The notes under the pieces are model-generated. The model was not told the origin of the DNA, made no database searches, and saw only the letters and a list, made by a program, of their open reading frames with translations. 64,000 bases of DNA from Cannabis sativa. Its lineage: Eukaryota; Streptophyta; Magnoliopsida; Rosales; Cannabaceae. The position numbers and the translations under genes are program-made. Of the stretch, positions 49,250-61,110 are shown one piece after another (the stretch's first letter is position 1; the number at the start of each line of letters is the position of its first letter). The stretch spans positions 43,261,257 to 43,325,256 of the forward strand of contig NC_083607.1 of assembly GCF_029168945.1 (NCBI RefSeq). Direction: 5' to 3'.

Positions 49250-50950
49250 AACTCCCACTTTCACTAATATAAAACAAACTGTGCAAATAGGTCAATCTGA
49301 TGTCTTGATCTTCAGATCAAGTGTAGTATATTTGAATCCACCCAAACTTCTGGAAACTAGTTCATAAATACACTTATGAAACATCCTTTACTATATGCTT
49401 TACTCATCAAGGGATACTGAAATCTTTACTGTTTTAAAAGTACATCTGAATTAACAGAAGACATATCTCTCATATTTTAAAATATGTAATTGAGATAATA
49501 CAGTGTAGACTTATCTTCAGTGATATAACTTTCTGGTATTTTTGAATAGACCAAGTTATAGTTCTTTTCTGGTAGAGCTTGAATTATTATACAATAATTC
49601 CTCCACCCCCAAAGCAAGCACCATCTTATAGAAATCGAAATTAGATGGTGAGATACAAGGATAACTGATACACAGTTCCTTAATATCTAACATATAGATC
49701 ACTTTCATAAATCTTTCTTGAATATCTTCTAATGTTCCCTATTTGATTACATCTCAGATGGCTCCCACTCAATAGCAGATGTCTGGTTAAATAATACTTT
49801 TAACCTCTGATTGTTTAGAGAGTTACCTAGTTGTGACTTTTGTATTAGTCTGAAACTTTAAGTTAAGACTAAGTCATCAACATAGCAGACTAGTATTTTG
49901 AAGTGAAAAATACATGCCAGAGATAAAGTAATCAAAATTAAGATACCATCAAATTTTATGAGGATTAAGAATTCTTGGTTCAAGTCATTCGAATGGACTG
50001 AACTAGAGTTCTTTATCTTATTCTCATAATTCTGATAAGCTATACCTATCCATGTGAATGGTTAGATTTGCTTTTCAGTAGTGGTCTTAAGTACCTATCA
50101 CAATTATCAACCTAATGAAGATGGGTATAGAACTTTAAAATTCTCCCACTCAATTAAGGTAGTGTGAAACTTTAACAAAGAACTTTCAAAGGTATCAAAC
50201 TTTTACTTATAACAGTAAAATCGAAATGGAACATACAATCAAGATTAAGAATTTATATTGACAACAGCTAACGCATTATATTACTACCATGTTTAAAGAA
50301 AATATGTGTTACATAGGGAATTGTTGAATGTACTCCACCCCTAAGAATATACATATAGGGTACTATGGATAACCTCCACCCCTAAGTATATAGAGATTAT
50401 GATCCACCCCTAAAGGTTGTAAAGATCATGATTCTCTTAGTGTGATAGAGTTTATGTGGAGTTGAATACTATCCAGAGATCACTAGATATAAAAGATCGT
50501 TGAACTGCATAGTTTTCTTAACTTTTCTCCACCCCTATCAGATCATAAGATCCTTTTATTAAACAAATTCTTAATAATTGTATGAGAATTAACAATTATT
50601 GATAAACATAGAAATAATTTCTATTGTTTATTTAATATAACTCTATGAAGAGTTGTAAATATTATAGAATTTGCAACAATAATAAAAACACTTACACATA
50701 CAAACATACAAATATAATGTGGTAATAATTGATGAAGATAAAATTAAATGAAGCTCAATCTCATAAATTGCAATGTTTATTTCGAAAATTAGAAACTTTA
50801 TTAAAAAAAAATGTATTGCAACAATATGAGAGAAACAGGGATAAATATCCCTAACTAAAATTTGAAATCCAAATTGTCTTTAAACTAAAACAATTAATTC
50901 AAAAATAAATTGAAGAGCTTCATCTTCATCTGGACGATTTCACCCTTGGT
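49250..50950 (-). pseudogene. Degenerate copia pol
   Basis: No long frame survives, but the minus strand at about 49863-49895 translates LVCYVDDLVL, the reverse-transcriptase active-site box. Position between the 3' LTR and gag of the same-strand copia element supports this. The stretch is shorter than a full pol, so internal deletions are likely. Confidence 0.65.
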
Positions 50951-51069
50951 CCAGCTTTCTGATCCAACTCATCTGAGTTCAAGTAGCTTGGCCTATAAGA
51001 AGAAGAAAACAAATAAACAAAGTTAGTCCAGAATCATAAATCCAATTGGATAATAATTCACTAAAACTC

Positions 51070-51936
51070 TTAAAGTTTATAAATGGAAATACCTTGTTTC
51101 TTTGCAAGAAGTTTAGGGCACTGGGGTTTCCAATGACCTTTCTCATTGTAGTAGAAACACTTTCCTTTAAGTGTAGCATCACCAGAAGGAGCAGCCTTTT
51201 TATTCTTCATGGCTTTAGTTCGCTTCTTGGTGTTGTTCCACTTCCTCTTCGATTTGGGCTTTGAAGCAGAGGCAACATTTGCTTCAGGTTTTATCGTCCC
51301 ATTACCATTCCCAAGATTATGAGGTTTACTCCCTTTCTTCTTGGGTCCTCCAATCAAATTTTCATAAGTTTGAAGGTCATTGACTAATTCATGAAAGTCA
51401 GTTTCCTTCTTATTCATGACATAATTTGATGTGTATGGTAGAAATGATGGAGTCAGGCTATTCAAGATAAGACTTACTTGAGTAGCACTGTCCATTTCAG
51501 CACCATGATCCTGGGCTTCTTGGAAATAACTAGACATGAGGAGAACATGGTCACGCACGTTTTGATGAGGTTCCATCCGTGCATTAATGTACTTCTTAGT
51601 CGCGTCAAAGCGTGACTGAAGTGATGCCTTACCGAATAGGTCATTTAACTTCGTCATAACTTCAGCAGCCTTCTCAGTTTTAGAAAACTGAGTTTTGAGG
51701 GTGTCAACCATGCTAGAAAGCATAAAGTATAGAGCTTTGTCATTTGCTTTCTGCCAACGCTCATACTTTTCTTTCACAGCTTTGGATGCATTATCCCCAG
51801 GCACTTCAGGTGACGGCTCAGTTAAAACAAACAAGGCACTTTCTCCTATGAGAGCAATATTAATGTTCTCATTCCATTTATTAAAGTTAGATCCATTTAG
51901 CTTATTTTCAGTCAACACTGATAACATGGGATTCAT
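51070..51936 (-). CDS. gag: Copia gag with altered zinc knuckle
   Basis: An open frame of 288 residues: MNPMLSVLTENKLNGSNFNKW at the start (copia gag N-terminal domain), then a UBN2-type gag core with SSMVDTLKTQF, ATKKYINARMEPHQNVRDHV and FLPYTSNYVMNKKETDFHELV. A Lys-rich region (KRKWNNTKKRTKAMKNKK) precedes the knuckle CFYYNEKGHWKPQC near residues 263-276, where the second Cys of C-X2-C-X4-H-X4-C is Tyr. It is followed by a stop and degenerate pol, so this is a surviving gag of a decayed element. Confidence 0.88.
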   Translation of the reverse strand: MNPMLSVLTENKLNGSNFNKWNENINIALIGESALFVLTEPSPEVPGDNASKAVKEKYERWQKANDKALYFMLSSMVDTLKTQFSKTEKAAEVMTKLNDLFGKASLQSRFDATKKYINARMEPHQNVRDHVLLMSSYFQEAQDHGAEMDSATQVSLILNSLTPSFLPYTSNYVMNKKETDFHELVNDLQTYENLIGGPKKKGSKPHNLGNGNGTIKPEANVASASKPKSKRKWNNTKKRTKAMKNKKAAPSGDATLKGKCFYYNEKGHWKPQCPKLLAKKQGISIYKL

Positions 51937-53863
51937 TTTGACAAAACAGGATACTACAAAATAATAGAAATCAACAAATAGAAATTAATAATGGTTTAAC
52001 ACAAAATCAATTCAGAAATTATGAGCACATAGCAAGTAGGAATGATATGAGAAAATACTTAAAAATTCAATCCTAAATAATTTTCAAGGTTTTTCAACAA
52101 ACTGATATCAGTGTCCCGTTTAGGCGAGAGTCAAAGCTACCATCCATTGAATAGAGTTGTCAGCTAATCTAAAATGTTAAACATTCTAGCAACCTTTTAT
52201 TCGATCAAGATTGGAATCCAGCATTGTCCCGTTTAGGCGAGAGTCAAGGCTATTCTATCTCATGAGCTTCTACCATTGTTTCGCAATTTGCAAGTCAAAT
52301 ATGGTCGCCACTATTAGGGTGATCTATACCATATAAAACACTTACAAACCACTTATCATGCGAGATTAAACGGTGCGAAATTGCTAATGAACGTTCCTCC
52401 ATTAGGGAGGATTACTCACTAAAACAAACGCGTTGTAAAATCCACAATGGAGATCGAATATCTTAATAATAATAAAGCTCATTCTTTAATATGTATTTTC
52501 TTTATTATTCTAATAAATAAATTCTCATTAAATTCTAAATTAAGAATTAAAATTCAAAAATAAGAATTTAATATAATATTTATAAAATTATACTTAGATG
52601 GTGATTGAAATAAAATTAATTATTTCCATCTTAGTAATAATCTTAAATATAAATATTAAGGAAATTAATTTAAGTTGAATTAAATTAAATAATTAGCAAC
52701 TTAAAAATTTCCTTTGAGAATATATTTATTGAGTTCGAAAATTTAAAGTATATAAAAGAAATATACTATTTTCGAAAATAATAAAATTAGAAAAGAAATA
52801 CTTCAAGCAAAAATATCACCTATCTAGATTTTCTTTTGACTAGTTAATTCAATTTCTAATAATATATATATATTTTGAATTCATTTATTTTAAATTAATC
52901 AATTAAATGAAAAAATTATTGATTGTAGTTGGTCCAAGAATTAATTAAAATAAATAATTAATTTACAACTCAATCTATTTTTCAAAAAAAATTCGAAAAT
53001 ATTGCATAATTAAAATGCAAATTTCGAAATTGATTAATAAAATAAAGAAAAATAAATATTTGAAAATTATTTAAATTTAAGTTGAAAAATTAAATTTCAA
53101 CCTAAAAATAATTTTCTATTTAATTAAGTGTCATGAAAAATCAATAAATATTTAAGTATCATGATGAAAATCAACTTAGATATTTAGATTTTTCAAGTTA
53201 ATTAAATGTATTAAATTCAAGAAATAATAATTAAGTGTAGAGAAGGCTTTATTATTTATTTCTAGTTTAATACTAGGAAAAATATACTTAATAAAATTGT
53301 ACCAAAATTAATTATTTAAATAATTTATTTCACAAAGTATATTATTTTTCCTATTTAAATATTAGAAATAATAAGTAGTCTAGAAATGACTATCTAGAAA
53401 ATATCTTATTTGACTAAGTATCTTTTCAAAAATTTGAAAAATATCTAATTTAAGTTATATAGAAAAAATCTAAAACTTAAATAATTTCAAATTTAGATTA
53501 AATTAAATATCAAAAATTAAGTTGTAACCACTTAATTTGAAGATATCTTTTTAAGTTAATATTTGAAAAGATATTAACCTAAAAATATCTAAAATATTCT
53601 ATTTTAAGTTAATATTCGAAAAGATATTAACTTAAAAAATATCTTAAGAATCTTTAATAACTAATGCCTAGGATTTCTCAACTTGATTTAAAATTTAAAT
53701 AAAATATTCAAATTTAAGTTAGATAAGAAAAATCAGTTGTTACAACTAATTTATAACTTAAATATGAATATTTAATTAAACAAGCTCCAGAAAGAATCTA
53801 GTTAGTTAAAATTCTATATTTAATTAAATACAAGAAAAATACAAATAGTTTGTCTAGAAATAA
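51937..53863 (-). other. Long AT-rich leader of the copia element (part 1)
   Basis: Upstream of gag on the minus strand, with no coding frame. Two direct copies of TGTCCCGTTTAGGCGAGAGT sit at 52112-52131 and 52225-52244, extending a few bases further. The rest to 53863 is over 75% A/T with AAGATAT- and TTAAGTT-type motifs. The Tekay element interrupts it at AATAA (53859-53863). Confidence 0.5.
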
Positions 53864-56134
53864 TGTACAGCCCGCTTAGTTAATTTGGAAATTAGCAGTT
53901 AATCATGATTATTTATGAAATTATTTATAGCTATTTAAATAATTTATTATACTGTTATTTATGGAATTCAGAAATGCATGGTTATGTTATTCAGTAGTTT
54001 TCATATTTTGCATTGCCGGTGCCCGGTATTTTGGAACTCGGCGTTTGGCTCAGTAGAAATCACAATTTAGTATGTTAGTAATTTGGGACTGGTTTTAGAC
54101 ATTGGGAATGTCGGGAATGGCCGGGAATTTAGAATTTCCCAAAAATACCCCTTTAGTATGATTTATGTGGTTTTATGGTGGAGGGGCAAAATGGTCTTTT
54201 TGCCCCATTAGTGTTTTGTCTTTTAGTGACTTGTTTATTTGAAAAATAAATATTTATTTAATTGTTATTTGGCTGAAATGGATTTAATATATGTTATGTG
54301 ATTTGTATTTCATTTCCACAAAATTCAACACTTAGAAAATTTGAGAAAAAGCTTTCAAAACTCTCTCTTTCTTTCCTCTCACTTTCGGCCAAGCTTTGGA
54401 GCAGCAAGGAGCTGATTTTTCTCCATTGAAGTTGCTTGTTGATTCATCTCATTTTAAGGTCCACTTCAAGCTAGGTTAGCTTTTGTTATTTCCTTCTTTG
54501 TTTTGTTAAAAAAAAATGATGAAATTGGTATGTTGCATGCTTATTTTTGAGTTGTGGTTGCTGCTGTATTTTGATGTAGTTTTCAGAGGTTTATTTTTGA
54601 TTTAAAATGTTGATTCATGCATGTTAGGGCTGATGATTTCTTGAGTTTATTAAGTTATGAAATTTTGGCTCAAAACTATGGTTTTCAAAGAAAATTGTTG
54701 AAATCTGTTGCTGCTGTTTTGTGATGTTTGTTGTAGTTTCCAGAGGTGATTTTATGTATGTTTAAGTAGATTTGAGTGGGTTTGAATGCATGCTAGGTGG
54801 TTTTGCTCAAGTTTGAGTTTAGAACTCAAAGCTTGAGCTTTAATGGCAAATTTTGTATCTGAGGTTTCTGGGTTGTTTTTGTGCCTTGAAAATGTTCTTT
54901 GGGGTATTTAGAGCAGGTCTGGAAAGTTTGGTTTGAATTGGGTTTGATTTGATTGAGTTAGGAATTTTTGAAAAGTTCCTGCGAGGAACCGGAATTCCGG
55001 TTGTGCAACCGAAATTCCGGATGAGGGTCCAGTAATTCCCTGAACCGGAATTCCGGTTGGGGAATTTTCAGAACCCGTGTTTTTCCTCGTTTTTATGTTT
55101 TAGGGGGTATTGCCATGCTTTTTATCGATAGGGAAACTTTTAGTTCCTAGTTTAAGTACCCGGGAAGTGATTTAGCGTGTCACTTATAGCGTTGTGATTT
55201 TTATGGTTTAGGAGCCTGTAATCCGCCGCTCAGCTAAAGTTCCAGTCAGGTTGACCGACACACCTGAATTCGGAATCCAGGTAAGATTAGTATAACAGTA
55301 TGCATATGTGGATTACATGTTTAGCGTGCATGTAGGAAGCCTGTTAGATTACATTAGTTATGTATGTTGGCTTCGAACCATCCAACCCTGCCACGTCGGT
55401 ACAGGCTGGAGTATGACCAGCAGCCGGAGTATGACCGGTTCGACCGATCAGGCTGGCACTCGGTTGGTGGTTCCGTACTATTGACCTATCCCGTCGGTAC
55501 AGGCTGGAGTATGACCAGCAGCCGGAGTATGACCGGTTCGACCGATCAGGAGGATACTTGTCAATAGTACCGTCCCTATGAACGTTCAAAACTCAGTACC
55601 ATGTTGGACATGGCAGTAGTGGCTCGATGCGTGTTGGACACGGCAGAAGCGGGACTCAGTATCGTGTTGGACACGGCAGTTAGGGTTATGATCAGGGGTA
55701 TGGGCGTCTGATCATAACCGGGATTATGTATGAGTATTATTATGCTTTTCTTACTGAGTCTGTCGACTCACAGTTTACGTTTATGTGTAGGTAAAGGCAA
55801 GGCTAAAGCTGATGGGCCGTGAGCGAGCTTGTGAAGATTGTACATGTCGGGGCGGTTAGGCCTGGAGCGTACGATCATCGGGACAGCAAGGCTGATTTTT
55901 GTAACTGGTCGCTAGGCGACATTTATTTATTTTATGTATCAGTTAAACAGTTAAATCTTTTTGTAAATGATTTTATAATCGGGATCCCGAGTCTTTTGTA
56001 ATATTGTTTATAAGTTTAATTAAAAAGCAAAATTTTAATTAATCACATTTTTCCATAAACCTCGTTGATTAGCAACGAGCTGCACAGTATGTTTAAAAAT
56101 CACGTAATACGCCCATGTTAGTTAGGGTGTTACA
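53864..56134 (+). repeat. 5' LTR of Tekay element
   Basis: 2,271 bp. It contains palindromic AACCGGAATTCCGGTT at 54987-55002 and 55043-55058, a 59-bp direct duplication (about 55394-55452 and 55492-55550), and three GTTGGACA[C/T]GGCAG units between 55600 and 55690. The short frames on both strands over 55344-55589 reflect the duplication and are not genes. Confidence 0.95.
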
Positions 56135-56137
56135 ATT

Positions 56138-56149
56138 TGGTATCAGAGC
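56138..56149 (+). other. Primer-binding site of Tekay element
   Basis: TGGTATCAGAGC, three bases after the 5' LTR, complementary to initiator tRNA-Met. Confidence 0.93.
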
Positions 56150-56379
56150 CGCCAGGTTGTCTTCCGAAGATCGTCACGACATGTACAATCATCATCAGCA
56201 GTTAGCTCGTTTCACGGTTCAGTAAGCCTTTATTGCTTTAGTAGTTTATTTTATTCAGTTATGAAAAAGAAAACATGTTAGGAAGCATGTTAGTAGCCTG
56301 ATAGTAGAATAGGCGCATGTTTCGTTTTTAATTTCCAAATTAAGCGGCATTAGTAAGCTCTCCTTGAATACGACCTGAT

Positions 56380-57610
56380 ATGCCAACTCTTGGTTTCGCA
56401 GGCGGTTCTAATCAGATGGACGCCAGGCGGACCACCAGGAGTCAGGGCAACTCAGTGGGGTTGAATCAAGGTCAGGGAGCTCAGTTTCCCCCACCTGTTA
56501 GGGGCCGAGGTAGAGGTCCCCGAGGCAGGGCTCGTGGTCGGGGTGATGAGAACCCGCCACGGGCCGCCTGTGCTCCCCGGCCGATCGGGGAGCCCGGGGT
56601 GGGAGTTATGGTTTGCGGAGATGCAAGCCCGGATCGAAGAGCAAGACCTCGAGATTCAAAGGTTGAGACAGCAGGGTGCTCCTGCAGTTCCAGTGCCCAT
56701 AGTTCCAGTGGCACCCGCCCTCGCCGCCTGTGCCGAGATAGTGGTGGCGGCCCATAGATTGGAACCTCTGTATGAACGGTTCCGGAAGCAAGTACCTCCG
56801 GTTTTCCTGGGAGGTCCGGACGTGATGAAAGCCGAGCAGTGGCTGACGGTGATTACCAAAATCCTGAATTTCATGGGTGTCACCGGTAACGACAGAGTGG
56901 TGTGCGCCACATTCCAGTTCCAGGAGGACGCTCTGGTCTGGTGGGACATGGTGTCTCAGATCCATGACGTCACCACCATTACCTGGGAAAGGTTCCAGGA
57001 ACTCTTTAATGCAAAGTACTACAACGAGGCGGTCAGAAGCGCCAAGAGGAAAGAGTTCGCTCACCTGACTCAGCGAGAGAACATGAGCGTCACTGAGTAT
57101 ACTACTCAGTTTGATCGGTTGGCAAGGTTAGCCTCGGGAATTGTGCCGACCGACTTCAGCAAGAAGGAGAAGTATCTTGACGGGTTGAATGCCAAGATCA
57201 GGCATGACTTGATGATTACCACGGACGACAGCACCACCTATGCTCAGATGGTGGAGAAGGCACTGCGTGCTGAGGGCGCAGCTGGGTGCATGTCAGAGTC
57301 AGCCAGTACTCCGGTGAGTGGCGGAGCTCCTACCCCTCCTGCATCAGGCTATAGCAGGGGGAGTAGTGGTTCGGCCATTGATCAGAGGAAGAGAGCACCC
57401 ACTGCTTCCGGTGGCTCGAGTCAGAACAAGAGGTTCCGGGGGAACCAGAAAAGAGGGAGTCGTCCTGGTGGTACTGAGACCCGCTTCTCCTATCCCGAGT
57501 GCCCTAGCTGCAAGAGGCACCATCGGGTGAGTGCAAAGGTCAGGGATGCTTTCATTGTGGCATGCCCGGACACTTCAAGAGGGACTGTCCCCAGCTCCGA
57601 TCAGAGGCAC
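56380..57610 (+). pseudogene. gag: Tekay gag, frameshifted
   Basis: The chain begins in one frame with an Arg/Gly-rich N-terminus (VRGRGRGPRGRARGRGDENP, 56500-56560). It shifts by one base near 56560-56600 into the capsid frame: PPVFLGGPDVMKAEQW, ALVWWDMVSQ, FQELFNAKYYNEAVRSAK and RLARLASGIVPTD. Near 57525 another one-base shift returns to the first frame, where the zinc knuckle [14 protein letters not shown] lies (about 57549-57590). The original start is probably the ATG at 56380 or 56416. Confidence 0.9.
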
Positions 57611-60600
57611 CGCGAGCTCCAGCGATACCCACTCCAGCCAGGGTGTTCGCTATCACTCAGGCTGATGCAGATGCCAGCCCATCAATTGTTACAGGTCAGC
57701 TTTCTATTAACAACTCGCTATATTCAGTGCTGTTTGATTCTGGGGCTACACATTCTTATGTGGCGGTCAGGGTCTTTAGTAAATTGGGTAGACCGTATGA
57801 TAGATATGAATCGGGGTTTGGAACCCTATTACCTGGTGGAGAATTGGTTATCTCCAATAGGTGGATTAGGTCTATGCCGATCAGGATAGATGGTAGAGAG
57901 TTAAGTGCTGATCTGATAGAGATGAGTTTAGTCGAATTCGATATTATTTTAGGAATGGATTTCCTATCTAAATATTCGGCGAGTATTGAATGTAAAAGGA
58001 AGATGGTGATCTTCCAACCAGAAAGTGAGGAACCATTTGTGTTTGTTGGTTCAGTTCAGGGATCTCGGATCCCGGTGATCTCGGCTATGTCAGCTAGGGA
58101 ATTGTTGCACGGCGGTTGCTTAGGGTTTCTGGCCGTGGTGGTGGACACTACTCGGCCAGATACCATTCGGCCTGAGGACATCAGGGTGGTTCGGGAATTT
58201 TTGGATGTTTTTCACGAAGAACTTCCAGGGTTACCACCTCAGCGAGAGATTGATTTCGTGATAGACTTGGCACCAGGGGTGGAACCGGTTTCCAAAGCCC
58301 CGTATAGAATGGCTCCAGCTGAACTTAAGGAATTAAAGATTCAGCTCCAAGGGTTGCTTGACATAGGGTTCATTCGGCCCAGTGTGTCACCCTGGGGAGC
58401 CCCGGTTTTATTCGTCAAGAAGAAGGATGGGTCTATGAGGATGTGCATCGACTACAGGGAGTTGAACAAGCTGACGGTGAAGAATAAATATCCATTACCT
58501 AGGATTGATGATTTGTTCGATCAGCTTCAGGGGAAGACGGTCTTTTCTAAGATTGATCTCCGTTCGGGTTATCATCAGTTGAGAATCCGAGAGGAGGACA
58601 TTCCGAAGACGGCTTTCCGCACTAGGTATGGACATTACGAATTTCTGGTTATGTCATTCGGACTAACCAATGCTCCTGCAGCATTCATGGACCTGATGAA
58701 TAGAGTATTCAAGGATTTCCTCGATATCTGTGTGATTGTGTTTATCGACGACATCCTCGTGTACTCTCAATCAGAAGAGGAGCATGAGTTACATCTTCGG
58801 ATGGTACTGCAACGGCTTCGAGAACATAAGCTTTATGCCAAGTTCAAGAAATGTGAGTTCTGGTTATCTCAGGTGTCCTTCCTAGGGCACATTGTGAGCA
58901 AAGATGGGATCAAGGTGGATCCCGGGAAGATTGAATCCGTCAGGGATTGGCCGAGACCGAAGACAGTGACAGAAATCAGAAGCTTCTTGGGTTTAGCTGG
59001 GTATTACCGTAGGTTCGTCGAAGGGTTCTCTAAAATTTCAATGCCCCTAACCGAGCTTACAAAGAAAAATCAGCGGTTCATTTGGTCAGACAAGTGCGAA
59101 GCTAGCTTTCAGGAGCTAAAACAGAGGTTGATTACCGCTCCAGTGCTAGCTTTGCCTTCGGACAAGGAGAAGTTCATAGTATATTGCAACGCATCCAAAC
59201 AGGGTTTGGGGTGTGTATTGATGCAAGCCGATCGGGTCATCGCTTATGCCTCCCGTCAGTTAAAGGATTATGAACAGCGATACCCGACTCATGACCTAGA
59301 GTTAGCCGCGGTGGTTTTCGCATTGAAGATTTGGCGGCATTACCTTTACGGGGAAAAGTGTGAGATCTATACCGACCATAAAAGTCTCAAGTATTTCTTT
59401 ACTCAGAAGGATTTGAATATGAGACAAAGGCGTTGGTTGGAATTAGTGAAGGATTACGATTGTGAGATCCTCTATCATCCCGGAAAAGCCAATGTAGTGG
59501 CCGATGCCCTGAGCAGAAAGGGTCCCGGGCAAATAGCTAGTATGGTTCAGATCTCACCTCAGCTAGCAGAGGATATGGTTAGATCCAGCATTGAGTTTGT
59601 GGTAGGTCAGCTTCACAACTTAACGCTGCAATCTGATCTGTTGGAAAGAATAAAAGTCGCTCAGATGACGGATCCATAGTTAGTGAAGATCCGAGATGAG
59701 GTGTTGGCTGGTCAAGCCAAGGACTTTTCAGTGTCAGACAGTGGGATGCTTTTTTATAAAGCCAGAGTTTGTGTTCCGAATAGTGTGGAACTTAGGAATG
59801 AGATCTTTGAGGAGGCTCATTCTACCCCGTATTCTTTGCATCCCGGCACCATTAAGATGTACCAAGATTTGAAACCGTACTTCTGGTGGAGCGGTATGAA
59901 GAAGAATTTGGTAGAATTCGTATCGAGATGCCTCACTTGTCAGCAGATTAAGGCTGAACATCAGAGACCAGCAGGGTTGTTGCAGCCTCTAACCCTACCA
60001 GAATGGAAATGGGAGGATATTACGATGGATTTTGTGGTCGGGTTACCTAGGACCACGGGTTTATTTGATTCTATTTGGGTAGTGGTGGATCGATTTACGA
60101 AATCTGCTCATTTTCTGCCGGTTAGAACAACATTTTCAGTGGATCAGTTGGCAGAACTGTATGTCAGAGATAGTAAGACTTCACGGGGTACCGAAGTCTA
60201 TAGTTTCGGACAGGGATCCGAAGTTCACCTCCAAATTTTGGCAAAGTTTGCAACGGGCAATGGGTACAAAGCTGAAATTTAGTACAGCATTCCATCCTCA
60301 GACAGATGATCAGTCCGAAAGGACAATTCAGATATTGGAGGACATGTTGAGAGCCTGTGGTATGGATTTTGAAGGCTCATGGAATAAGTATCTACCGTTG
60401 ATAGAATTTTCGTACAACAACAGTTATCAGAGTACGATAGGGATGGCTCCCTATGAACTGTTATACGGTAGGAAATGTAGATCCCCTATCCACTGGGATG
60501 AGACAGGGGAGAGGAAATACCTAGGTCCAGAGTCAGTGCAACGGACCAATGAGGCAATAGAGAAGATAAAAGCTAGAATGCTTGCCTCACAGAGCAGACA

Positions 60601-61110
60601 GAAGAGTTACGTAGATCCGAAACGCAGAGATGTTGAGTTCCAAGTAGGGGACCATGTGTTTTTACGGGTATCTCCGATGAAGGGGATTAAACGTTTCGGG
60701 AAAAGAGGCAAGTTATGCCCTCGATTTACAGGACCTTTCGAGATTCTCGAGAAGATAGGTCAAGTGGCATATCGGTTAGCATTGCCTCCAGCCTTATCAG
60801 CAGTTCACAACGTATTCCATGTTTCGATGTTGAGAAAATACGTTTCAGATCCCTCTCATATACTCAGTTATGAGAGTCTTGAGCTACAGCCAGACATGAC
60901 TTATGAGGAACAGCCAGTGCAGATCCTGGATAGAAAGGATAAAGTCCTTCGGAATAAGACCATAGCATTGGTCAAGGTTCTCTGGAGAAACAGTAAGGTG
61001 GAAGAAGCCACCTGGGAGCTAGAGTCAGATATGAGAGCTCAATATCCAGAGTTATTCAGGTTAGATTTCGGGGACGAAATCCTTTTAAGGGGGAATAGTT
61101 GTAAAGCCCG
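57562..61110 (+). pseudogene. pol: Tekay pol with chromodomain; RNase H catalytic Asp lost
   Basis: Protease [12 protein letters not shown] (57730). RT with [38 protein letters not shown] and the active site FIDDILVYS (58742). RNase H begins [11 protein letters not shown]: the first catalytic Asp of the usual CDAS is Asn (AAC at 59188-59190), while TDHKSLKY and ADALSRK are normal. A TAG at 59677-59679 interrupts between RNase H and integrase. Integrase has HPGTIKMYQDL, CLTCQQIK, ITMDFVVGLP, then a one-base frameshift near 60165, SDRDPKFTS and QSERTIQILEDMLRA. The end (VLRNKTIALVKVLWR, EEATWELESDMR) is the chromodomain. Confidence 0.94.

Noticed and set aside
55344..55589. 81-residue minus-strand frame, repeated at 62599-62844
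   Set aside because: Lies inside both Tekay LTRs and is produced by the tandem 59-bp block; no start context or homology.
55819..56001. 60-residue frame repeated at 63075-63257
   Set aside because: Identical because both lie in the LTRs; no recognisable product and no reason to be translated.
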